A DNA stretch of 64,000 nucleotides from JAXGPP01 sp040766885. Its GTDB lineage: Bacteria > Planctomycetota > Planctomycetia > Pirellulales > Thermoguttaceae. Where the stretch lies: the NCBI GenBank assembly GCA_040766885.1, contig JAXGPP010000011.1, forward strand, positions 1 through 64,000, written 5' to 3'. Positions 57,138-64,000 of this stretch are shown here, in pieces. The notes under the pieces are model-generated. The model was given only the letters and a program-made list of their open reading frames with translations. It had not been told where the DNA came from and searched no databases. Positions within the stretch are counted from its first letter, which is position 1, and the number at the start of each line of letters is the position of its first letter. The position numbers and the translations under genes are program-made.

Positions 57138-57190
57138 CGGCGGTGCGGACCCGGTATCTCCGTGGGCGAAACGTGTGAACCCATGTCCGA

Positions 57191-57223
57191 GAGCCGGATG
57201 CGGGAAATCCGCCCGTCCGGTTC
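57191..57223 (+). ncRNA. Group II intron domain V
   Basis: This is a 33-34-nt hairpin: GAGCCGGATGCGGGAAATCC with the matching arm CCGTCCGGTTC. It has the GAAA-type tetraloop and internal bulge of domain V, the intron's catalytic core. It lies after the reverse transcriptase remains. Confidence 0.8.
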
Positions 57224-57260
57224 GATGAGCGGGAAGTGGAAACGGAGCATGGTGTGGCTA

Positions 57261-57602
57261 GTGAGGCACTGGCAGACGAAAGGGCCAGCAATGGATAGGC
57301 TGCACCTAAACCACCGCGCCACTTCTCGACTCTACCTCACTCACAACTCGCTTCGCCTCTGCCGGCACCGCGCCGATTCCCTGCGCCCGCCGCCACGCGA
57401 TTCGAGGCAACTCGCCGAGGCCGCTAACGGGGGAGAATCGAGCGCCACCTTCAACACGTACCTCACAGTGCGTATGAACTTGCGCTCGCACGCTCGGTGC
57501 GAAAGCCCTTGGTCGCTTGCACTTGCAGTCGCGACTCGCGTCGCACGAAATGGAATATTGCGTTTATTGTTGCGCATCAACGGGGGGTGCGCCAGTCGCG
57601 GT
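57261..57602. other. Gene-free stretch between the intron and the LysR gene
   Basis: About 340 bp. I see no gene, repeat or convincing terminator. Confidence 0.5.
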
Positions 57603-58511
57603 TCAAGTGGTTCCGTCGAAAAGACGGCCCTTGGCCGCTTCGGCAATCACCCTCACCGCGGGATGCCGCAGCTTCCGTTCCGTGGAAACGGCGTAGAACT
57701 GAGTCCTGGCCGATCCGAGGCGGCCGGCGATGCGAACGCCGTACTGTCGCTGCACCTCACGTTCAATGACCGCAGGCGCAGGAAACAAACCGAGCCCCGC
57801 TTCGCCGAAGACCTTCAGCAGGGCGCTGTCCTCGAACTCCGCTACGGCTTCCGGCCGAATCGCAGCCGCCTGGAACCACTGCTCCATCACCTGGCGAAGC
57901 GTGGTGTTTTCGGTCGGAAGGAGCATCGGGGCGCCGTCGAGCGACCGCGGAAAGTCGCGCCGATAGCGCTTGGCCAGCGCGGCCGTGCCGAATACCGAGA
58001 TGCCGCATTCGCCCAGGAGATGGTTGAACGCCCGGACGTGAATCGTGGGCGTGACTGGTGTATCCGAGAGCACGAGGTCGAGCCGGTGAACCGCCAGATC
58101 GGCCAGCAGGTCCTCCGCTTTTCCTTCCCGGCAGACGAAGTGGACCGGTTCGGGAAGATGGAGCGCCGGCTCCAGGAGCCGGTAGGCGATCAGCTTCGAG
58201 AGCACATCGGTGACGCCGACCACGAGTCTCAGCCCGTGCCGTGAGGACTTGCCCCGCAAGGCGTCGGGGATCTCCTGGCCGAGCGCGAAGATCTCGTCGG
58301 CGTAGCGATAGACGGTGCGGCCCGCCTCGGTAAGCACGAGGTTTCGGCCCGAGCGGGTGAACAGCTTCTCTCCCAGCGATCTTTCCAGCAGGCGGATCTG
58401 CGTGCTCACCGTCGGCTGGCTCACCAGCAGTTTCTCGCACGCCCGCAGGATGCTTCCCTCGCGCGCCACGGTCCAGAAGTAGCGCAGGTGGTGGTAGTTG
58501 AGCCAATCCAT
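57603..58511 (-). CDS. LysR-family regulator, NhaR-like
   Basis: The 302-aa protein has the LysR winged-HTH (LRYFWTVAREGSILRACEKL, LLVSQPTVSTQIRLLERSLG) and a periplasmic-binding-like effector domain. The start MDWLNYHHLRYFW and length match NhaR, which activates the sodium/proton antiporter gene nhaA in response to Na+; no nhaA is in the window. It is divergent from the HPF-like gene, with ~140 bp between starts. Confidence 0.87.
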   Translation of the reverse strand: MDWLNYHHLRYFWTVAREGSILRACEKLLVSQPTVSTQIRLLERSLGEKLFTRSGRNLVLTEAGRTVYRYADEIFALGQEIPDALRGKSSRHGLRLVVGVTDVLSKLIAYRLLEPALHLPEPVHFVCREGKAEDLLADLAVHRLDLVLSDTPVTPTIHVRAFNHLLGECGISVFGTAALAKRYRRDFPRSLDGAPMLLPTENTTLRQVMEQWFQAAAIRPEAVAEFEDSALLKVFGEAGLGLFPAPAVIEREVQRQYGVRIAGRLGSARTQFYAVSTERKLRHPAVRVIAEAAKGRLFDGTT

Positions 58512-58649
58512 GCGTACAGAATAGTTAACTTTTTCGTATATATCAACGACTCTTATTGAAATTGTCCGCAGCCGGGCCAGAGGGTATCAATAAAGCATCG
58601 CAGCCAGATGACGGGACCGACAGGAACCAAACACCCGAGGAGTGGACCC

Positions 58650-58994
58650 ATGCGCCTGGTGATTCAACCGCGGAAGCTGACTCTCGACGAGAGCCTCCGC
58701 GAGTCCCTGGAACTGCGCATGCGCTTTGCATTGTCGCGGTTCAACCAGCGAATCCGCGACGTCGTGGTCACGCTGGAAGACATGAACGGCCCGCGCGGAG
58801 GGGTCGACAAGCGATGCCAGGTCATCGTGCAGTTGAGCCCGCGCGGACGGGTTGCCATCGACGAAAGGGAGGCGAACTTCGAGGCCGCCATCGCACACGC
58901 CGCCGAGCGTGCCGGGCGAGCCGTGGGCCGGGAACTGGAGCGCCGGCGCAGCACGTGGACAAGCGGGCCTGGGATGAGTCCTCGGTCCGAGTGA
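58650..58994 (+). CDS. HPF/RaiA-like ribosome-associated protein
   Basis: The 114-aa protein resembles the ribosome hibernation promoting factor family (PF02482-type fold): an N-terminal strand RLVIQPRKLTLDESLRESLE, a central RCQVIVQLSPRGR, and an AIAHAAERAGRAVGRELERR helix. These proteins block or dimerise ribosomes in resting cells. GAGGAG precedes the ATG at 58650. It is followed 32 bp on by csrA. Confidence 0.75.
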   Translation: MRLVIQPRKLTLDESLRESLELRMRFALSRFNQRIRDVVVTLEDMNGPRGGVDKRCQVIVQLSPRGRVAIDEREANFEAAIAHAAERAGRAVGRELERRRSTWTSGPGMSPRSE

Positions 58995-59026
58995 CGGGGT
59001 GCCGCTCGATTAAGGAGGGAACTCAG

Positions 59027-59281
59027 ATGCTGGTGGTCACGAGGCGAATCGGCGAGGAGATCATGCTGCCGGACTGCGGGGTTACGATCACCGTGGTTTC
59101 GGTGGCAGGGAGCAAGGTCAAGCTGGGCGTTACCGCGCCCGCAGGCGTGCCGGTTCATCGCAGCGAGGTTCTCGAGGATGCCGGACGAGTTCTCCCGCAA
59201 GCAGCGACCGCAGACAGACCGGCCTGCGGCGAACGTGTTGCACCACCGGTCTGGACACGGAGAAAGGATCCGTTCAAATGA
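59027..59281 (+). CDS. csrA: Carbon storage regulator CsrA
   Basis: The 84-aa RNA-binding translational regulator has the conserved core MLVVTRRIGEEIMLPD, VKLGVTAPAGVPVHRSEV. The C-terminus is ~20 residues longer than usual and rich in Pro/Arg. AAGGAGG precedes the ATG. Its TGA overlaps the ATG of the zinc-ribbon gene. The HPF-CsrA order suggests a post-transcriptional/stationary-phase operon. Confidence 0.93.
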   Translation: MLVVTRRIGEEIMLPDCGVTITVVSVAGSKVKLGVTAPAGVPVHRSEVLEDAGRVLPQAATADRPACGERVAPPVWTRRKDPFK

Positions 59282-59610
59282 ATTGCCCTGCCTGCAATGC
59301 AGAACTGAAGATGACCGATCGCGGAGGGGTTGAGATCGATTATTGCCCGCAATGCCGCGGCGTCTGGCTCGATCGCGGCGAGTTGGAGAAGATCCTCGAG
59401 CGCAGCATGGCGCGTGGTTCCTATGAAGTTGACGACGAGTATGGGGAGCGGCCACGCGGATGGCGCACGGGTGACGATGATCGCCGCCGGGAAGGTTATC
59501 GGGACGGCCACCGCAAGTACGACGATGATGATGATGATGATGATGACGACGATTACCGGAAGTCGCGTCGCCGCCGAAGCTTCTGGAGGGAACTGTTCGA
59601 CTTCGATTAG
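59278..59610 (+). CDS. TFIIB-type zinc-ribbon protein with an Asp tract
   Basis: The 110-aa protein has an N-terminal zinc ribbon of the zf-TFIIB class (CPACNAELKMTDR and YCPQCRGVWLDRGELEKI), followed by a charged region with 11 consecutive Asp and a basic/aromatic end (RRRRSFWRELFDFD). It overlaps csrA by 4 bp (ATGA), so it is translationally coupled. The family's function is unknown. The Asp tract is encoded by a GAT/GAC microsatellite (59521-59553) prone to length change. Confidence 0.87.
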   Translation: MNCPACNAELKMTDRGGVEIDYCPQCRGVWLDRGELEKILERSMARGSYEVDDEYGERPRGWRTGDDDRRREGYRDGHRKYDDDDDDDDDDDYRKSRRRRSFWRELFDFD

Positions 59611-59655
59611 AACCCGCGATGGCATCTTGCGCCGCACCAGAAGCTCAGCCCCGGC

Positions 59656-59805
59656 GCGGCGGCCTCGAAGCAGGCGGCCGATGTCGTATTGACCGACGAC
59701 AACTTCGCCTCCATCGGGGCGGCGGTGATCCTCCCTGTGATGATCCTGGAAAAGCGGGTTCTCCGGCCCCTGTCTCCGCTGAGTGATCCGCCGACTCAGG
59801 ATTGA
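59656..59805 (+). pseudogene. Remnant of a cation-transporting P-type ATPase
   Basis: The frame reads AASKQAADVVLTDDNFASIG, the hinge motif after the P domain of PII-type ATPases. It jumps directly to AAVILPVMILEKRVLR, which looks like the end of such a protein, and a TGA follows at 59803. The M5-M10 region is deleted and the whole N-terminal two thirds are absent. Confidence 0.65.
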
Positions 59806-59841
59806 GCAGATCGGTAGCCTTGCCCGGGATGGAAGTCCCGC

Positions 59842-60414
59842 TCATGCGAGATTTCCGCTGTCGAGAGTCGGGGTGATCCTGCCTCGCCAGCCTCGTTTTT
59901 CGACGGCTCTGAAGTTCTGGCAGTCGGCCAGGCTCTTCAGGTACCTGAGCAGCAGCAACAATTCCTGGTCTGCAAGGTCGCCCTCGAACGGTGCGACATG
60001 GACGGCATTGCCGTAGTTTCGCGCAGACTTATGGGGCGTATCATCGACTACCAGGACACGCGCCAGATCGTAGCCCATCCGCTTGACTTTCTTCAGGTCC
60101 TTGACGTACTCCGTCTCGAAAGTCTCCAAGTTCTGCCTGATCGTACAGCGTTCGCGACTCCACACGAAGGCCCATTCAAGGCCACGCGGCGGGATTTGCC
60201 GGGCGATTGCGGCAACGTAGTCCGGCGAAGCCGACGACCAGATCGCCAGGCGGAAGTGCTGACGCACCCCGCTCAGGAACTCATCCAGGTGGGGTCTCTT
60301 GTAGATGTGGAAGGGGCCGACCCGGAAATCGCATCGGCGCGGACCTTCACTCTCCGCGCCATAGAGCAGCGTTTCGTCCAGGTCGAGGATCAGCAGAGGA
60401 AAAGATGCGCTCAT
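59842..60414 (-). CDS. FCP1/NLI-type HAD phosphatase
   Basis: The 190-aa protein has the HAD motif I LILDLDETLL, motif II WSSASPDYV, and late motif VLVVDDTPHKSARN. This is the SCP/FCP1 (NIF) layout, which removes phosphate from Ser/Thr in eukaryotes; the bacterial substrate is unknown. The ATG at 60414 (MSASFPLL), with GAGAAAGGGA upstream, is preferred over the longer frame to 60540. Confidence 0.85.
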   Translation of the reverse strand: MSASFPLLILDLDETLLYGAESEGPRRCDFRVGPFHIYKRPHLDEFLSGVRQHFRLAIWSSASPDYVAAIARQIPPRGLEWAFVWSRERCTIRQNLETFETEYVKDLKKVKRMGYDLARVLVVDDTPHKSARNYGNAVHVAPFEGDLADQELLLLLRYLKSLADCQNFRAVEKRGWRGRITPTLDSGNLA

Positions 60415-61151
60415 TCCCTTTCTCTCGTCGGACCCATTGTACTTTTCCCTCCAACTCTCTTCATATTTCCTGTTCTCCGCAACGCTCGTTTGCCTTTCAC
60501 CTGCCCGCCGAATTAGCCTCGCAAAGCGCAGGCACTCCAACGACCCCCTTTCGCCTATCCTCCGCTCGGTGATCTCTGTGGTTCAACTTCCTCCGTGTCG
60601 CCCATAAGCCGTCGGCGCTGGCCACCCCCACCGTGCGCGTGAAATTCTCTCGTTCGCCGGGCGGATTACCTCCTGACAACGGCCAGTGTGGGAGACGCGT
60701 GCACAGGGACGCGAAGCGTCCGCCTTGTGCGTTCACACGCTCGGAGCGTGGGAACGAGGGATCGCGACGGCCGGCGGCGGGCATTCTGCCTTTTGGGGCG
60801 ACGCGCATCAGTCGGAAGGCATCAAGCGGCGTTGCGCTTCGCGGCGTCCGGTTCCTGGGCGCGATGCTGTCAGTTGGGGAGCCTCGATGCGATGTGATCC
60901 GAGGACTCTCCGCGTTGTTCAACATAGGAAGAGTAGGCAGCCTGTTCGGCTGGCTGGCCCTCGGCTCCTTAAACTTTGACGCCCGCTTTCCGCTCTCTGA
61001 AGTGGGGGACGTGGTCGGACGATAATGCCAGTAGCGGAAATGCCGCCCGATCCGTCATCCACTTGGGCGTGCTGCCGCTGCCGATCGTTTCGGGCGAAAC
61101 CGCCTGCCGGAAGATGCCATCCCGCTGATTCTGCCGTCCCGGGTTTCGCCG
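60415..61151. other. Gene-free stretch before the porin gene
   Basis: About 740 bp. No supported gene is present. It contains short repeat-like words (GCGTGCACAGGGACGCGAAG, CACACGCTCGGAGCGTGGGA) of the dispersed type common in planctomycete intergenic DNA. Confidence 0.5.
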
Positions 61152-62540
61152 ATGATGCCGCGCGTTGCCGTCATTGCCCTCGCCGCCGCGGTCGCCCTGT
61201 CCAACGCCAGCACGCTCGCCGTCGCAGAAGACGGTCTGTCTGAGCGTCTCGGCAGGCTTGAGGCCGAGGCCGCGCTCGTCCGTCAGGAGATCGAGCAGCA
61301 CAAGGCCCGGTCACTCTCCGCGACCGCGAATGACGTCAGCCGGCTCCCTGCCATCGGCGATATCGCCGGCATGCCGGTCCCGGAACCGGCCGCCGTGCCG
61401 CCCGATGAGATCGCAGCGGAAGTGAAGAAGCTGCTGTGGAAGAAAGGCGACTTCACGATCACGCCCTATGGCGCTATCACCGCCAGCGGCATCTACGAGA
61501 CGTCGCAGAGCGCTGCCGGTGACTATATCCTCTACGTCCTTCCACCCGAAATCGGCGGCGACCCGGCGATGTACTTCGATGCCAAGTCGACTCGGCTCGG
61601 CGCGACGCTGGCCGGACCGCCCGTTGCGTGTTTCGGCGACGCCACGTTCGGCGGCCGGATCGAATTCGATTTCCAGGGACAGTACGTCCTGCCGAACAAG
61701 GGCGGGGTGCTGTTCCGCCGCGCGATCGTGGAGATCAAGAACGAAGAGTACCGCCTCTCCGCCGGACAGGATTGGGAACTCCTTTCGCCGCTCTACCCGG
61801 GCATGCTCAACTATGTGCCCGGCTCGGGAGGCGGCAATCTCGGTTATCGCCGCGCGATGTTTCGGGCGGAGCGATATTACGACGTCGCCGATGATCTGCT
61901 GGTGACTGTCGAAGGATCGGCCGACGCCGATATCGTCACCGACTTCCGCGACGACCCGACGATCGCCGGACAGACCACCGGCTGGCCGGTGGTGGAAGGC
62001 CGGGTTGCCTTCACGATGGGCGAACGCAAGGGGCCTGAAGCGTTGCCGATCATCATCGGCGCATCGGGACACGTCGGCCAGCAGGAGTTCGACTTTGGTT
62101 CCGGCGTTGCCGCCGATCACGTCATCGCCGAGACATGGTCGATCAACGGCGAACTGCGCTATCCGATCACGAGCCGGTTCGGGATTGCTGCCGAGGTGTT
62201 CACCGGCGCCAACCTTGGATCTTACATGGGTGGCGTGCTCCAGGGCATCGACCGCGGCACCCACGAGGCGATCCGCTCGCGCGGCGGCTGGGTCGACGTG
62301 TGGTACGACTGGGTGCCCAACAAGCTGCATAGCCACGTCGGTTATTCGATCGATGATCCGGTGGACAGCGACCTCACCGCCGGCCGCCGCTACAACCACT
62401 TCATCTTCGGAAACCTGACGTACGACGTAACCGAGGATCTGCTCGTCGGGGTTGAGGCCAGCGCGTGGAAGACCCTCTGGGTCGGACTCGATGACGGCAA
62501 CACGCTGCGGTTCGAGTTCCAGACCAAGTACAGCTTCTGA
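61152..62540 (+). CDS. Outer-membrane porin-like protein
   Basis: The 462-aa exported protein has a Sec signal (VAVIALAAAVALSNASTLAVA), then a short coiled-coil (LSERLGRLEAEAALVRQEIE). A barrel-like region with alternating strands follows, ending in YSF, the aromatic C-terminus of outer-membrane proteins. It resembles planctomycete porins with an N-terminal oligomerising coil, or DcaP-like porins. Substrate is unknown. A second ATG at 61155 is equally possible. Confidence 0.78.
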   Translation: MMPRVAVIALAAAVALSNASTLAVAEDGLSERLGRLEAEAALVRQEIEQHKARSLSATANDVSRLPAIGDIAGMPVPEPAAVPPDEIAAEVKKLLWKKGDFTITPYGAITASGIYETSQSAAGDYILYVLPPEIGGDPAMYFDAKSTRLGATLAGPPVACFGDATFGGRIEFDFQGQYVLPNKGGVLFRRAIVEIKNEEYRLSAGQDWELLSPLYPGMLNYVPGSGGGNLGYRRAMFRAERYYDVADDLLVTVEGSADADIVTDFRDDPTIAGQTTGWPVVEGRVAFTMGERKGPEALPIIIGASGHVGQQEFDFGSGVAADHVIAETWSINGELRYPITSRFGIAAEVFTGANLGSYMGGVLQGIDRGTHEAIRSRGGWVDVWYDWVPNKLHSHVGYSIDDPVDSDLTAGRRYNHFIFGNLTYDVTEDLLVGVEASAWKTLWVGLDDGNTLRFEFQTKYSF

Positions 62541-62780
62541 ACTGGCCGCCCCCCGAAGCGGCCTTCCGGCCCCGCCGCCCTTTTGACTTTTCGCTCCGGG
62601 CAGCGACAATTGAACACTGCAGAGAGTCCTTGCTGGCGTCTGCCCGTACGGCGACCGGCCGCCGCGCCGGTCCCGGCTTCGCCTCCCCTGCAGACCCCCG
62701 CGGCAAGGCTCTCTCATGCCGCCGCCGCATCGAGCGGTGGCGGTCCCCACCGGTACACGCCCCTCTGGAAGGACAGCACC

Positions 62781-63794
62781 GTGTTTCATCACCCTGAGCC
62801 AACCATCTCGCGACGCAATTTCGTTCGGGCGGGCATTATCGCCGGTGGAGCCATCGGCGCGGGTGGTGTCGGTCCCCTGTTGGCCGCTGAGCCGGCGGCG
62901 CCTGCCACCCCGGCCTCCGCCGAACTCGCCCGGCGAACTCTCGGCCGGACCGGCGTGCCGGTCACGTTGATGACGCTGGGGACGGCTCCGTGCGGATTTG
63001 CGAAGGGGGTCACCATCCAGGACATCGCCCGGATCGTCAACGTGGCCATCGATCTGGGAATCAACTCGATCGACACGGCCCCCGCGTACGAGAAGGCGGA
63101 AGAAGGGGTGGGACTCGCGCTCGGGCCGCGACGCAAAGACGTGTTCCTCGCCACCAAGGTCGGCGCCGACACCGTCCAAGCGGCCGAAGAGTCGCTGGCA
63201 AACTCGTTGCGGCTGCTGAAAACCGACTTCGTGGACCTGCTCTACTTTCACAGCCTCGGCAATCGCAAGATCGAAAGCGCGCGCGACGCCGAGGGCGCGT
63301 TCACCTGGCTTCTCAAACAGAAGCAGGCCGGCAAGTGCCGCTTCATCGGCGTTTCCGGGCACCACCTGCCGCAACTCTTTCCGGGTTTCCTGGAGAGCGG
63401 CGACGTCGATGTGCTGCTGACCGTGGTGAACTTCGTCGATCGCCACACCTACCGCTTCGAGGAACAGGTGCTCCCTGTGGCGGAGAAACACAACGTGGGA
63501 ATCGTGGCCATGAAGGTCTTCGGCGGCGCCCGCCGCAGCGCCGGCAGTTACGGCAATCCGCAGGCGCCACCCGAACTCGATGTGAAGCACCTGCCGATGG
63601 CGATTCGTTATGCGCTCGGCGTACCCGGCGTCGCGACGCTCAACCTCGGCGCCCATAACGAGGAGCAGGTCCGCCAGAACGTCGAGATGGTCAAGAACTA
63701 CCAGCCGCTTACCGCGGAGGAACAGGAGCAACTCACGGGCCTGGGAAAGGAGCTTGCCGGGCAGTGGGGCCCGCACTTCGGCCCGGTGGCTTGA
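62781..63794 (+). CDS. Tat-exported aldo/keto reductase
   Basis: The 337-aa protein begins at GTG 62781, with GGAAGGA upstream. It has a twin-arginine signal (SRRNFVRAG followed by a hydrophobic stretch). The AKR barrel shows DLGINSIDTAPAYEKAEEGVG (Asp, Tyr), ATKVG (Lys) and LLYFHSLG (His), the catalytic tetrad of the family. NADPH-linked reduction of an aldehyde or ketone is expected; the substrate is unknown. It follows the porin gene by 240 bp on the same strand. Confidence 0.87.
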   Translation: MFHHPEPTISRRNFVRAGIIAGGAIGAGGVGPLLAAEPAAPATPASAELARRTLGRTGVPVTLMTLGTAPCGFAKGVTIQDIARIVNVAIDLGINSIDTAPAYEKAEEGVGLALGPRRKDVFLATKVGADTVQAAEESLANSLRLLKTDFVDLLYFHSLGNRKIESARDAEGAFTWLLKQKQAGKCRFIGVSGHHLPQLFPGFLESGDVDVLLTVVNFVDRHTYRFEEQVLPVAEKHNVGIVAMKVFGGARRSAGSYGNPQAPPELDVKHLPMAIRYALGVPGVATLNLGAHNEEQVRQNVEMVKNYQPLTAEEQEQLTGLGKELAGQWGPHFGPVA

Positions 63795-63835
63795 GAAGAG
63801 ATAACAGACTAACCCCGGCAAAGCAGGTCGTTCGG

Positions 63836-64000
63836 ATGGTGTCAATGCGTTTCTCTTGGCGCAGGTTTCTGGTCATCGTGGCCGCTGTCGCTGTCGCCGG
63901 GTTGGCCTTGCCGTACGCAGCGGGACAGGAGCGGAACATGGCCGATTCGCCCTTCAAGCAGCGCCAGCGCGTTCCACCACTGCCGGAAGGTTTGACGTGG
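63836..64000 (+). CDS. Start of a secreted protein, cut by the window edge
   Basis: 55 codons are visible: a signal peptide (RRFLVIVAAVAVAGLALPYA) and then FKQRQRVPPLPEGLTW. This opening is reminiscent of planctomycete thioredoxin/NHL-repeat proteins, but too little is present to assign it. Start could be 63836 or 63845. Confidence 0.6.
   Translation, partial: MVSMRFSWRRFLVIVAAVAVAGLALPYAAGQERNMADSPFKQRQRVPPLPEGLTW

Larger units (their letters stand above)
55351..57260 (+). mobile_element. Decayed group II intron
   Basis: The 5' end is placed at GTACGCCTTG (near the GUGYG consensus), followed by typical group II leader sequence (TAGCAGGTGCAAGTCCTGTC, CCAGCCGGTAGCAACCG). The interior encodes a broken reverse transcriptase. 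Domain V is at 57191-57223. The 3' boundary is approximate. Confidence 0.75.

Noticed and set aside
1..64000. CRISPR array
   Set aside because: No regularly spaced identical repeats with unique spacers were found; the repeated words seen are palindromes, IS ends or arm-type sites.

Overview
This is a GC-rich bacterial chromosome fragment. The gene repertoire points to a Planctomycete, probably near Pirellulales: an HzsA-like dihaem cytochrome fused to a discoidin domain, a secreted GH29-like protein, a Tat-exported aldo/keto reductase, an integrase of the GNTD type, and group II intron and palindromic-repeat debris. The assignment rests on family recognition only.

Layout. (1) 1-8697 is the edge of a lipid/polyketide cluster. 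A fatty-acyl-AMP ligase fused to an acyl carrier protein sits just upstream of a highly reducing type I PKS that runs off the left edge, and a type II thioesterase is divergent. (2) 8811-39753 is a ~31 kb integrative element inserted in a tRNA-Ser(TGA) gene. A 39-bp copy of the tRNA 5' half lies at each end; the complete tRNA is at the right end, next to a tyrosine integrase. The right arm carries the element backbone: integrase, HTH protein, DnaB/RepA-like ATPase, a GGGAC-repeat/hairpin region and small ORFs. The rest is a class 1 DISARM-type defence locus read leftward (drmMI, an unknown 313-aa gene, drmA, drmB, drmC, a FokI-like nuclease, an OLD nuclease, drmD), loaded with insertion sequences. 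(3) 39817-64000 is ordinary chromosome: YkgJ-like protein, sigma-70 factor, BON protein, alpha/beta hydrolase, TreZ, YihY, the HzsA-like cytochrome, a GH29-like protein, DUF134 protein, peroxiredoxin, a decayed group II intron, a LysR regulator, HPF/RaiA-like protein, CsrA, a zinc-ribbon protein, an FCP1-like phosphatase, a porin and an aldo/keto reductase. Gene remnants and repeats lie between them.

Main result. The DISARM locus is a wreck that can be put back together from the sequence. drmB is split by an IS701-family element (4-bp duplication GTAG). drmMI is split by an IS3-family element (CCC) and an IS1380-family element (CTAG) only 12 bp apart. Removing the elements and one copy of each duplication restores both reading frames exactly. 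drmMI also lacks its N-terminus. drmD has lost its N-terminus at a 415-bp inverted copy of the inside of the nearby IS1634-family transposase, which is either an IS-mediated deletion scar or an assembly artefact. drmA, drmC, the unknown 313-aa gene and the two accessory nucleases remain open. The unknown gene and the FokI-like nuclease are the best candidates for undescribed parts of an extended DISARM system.
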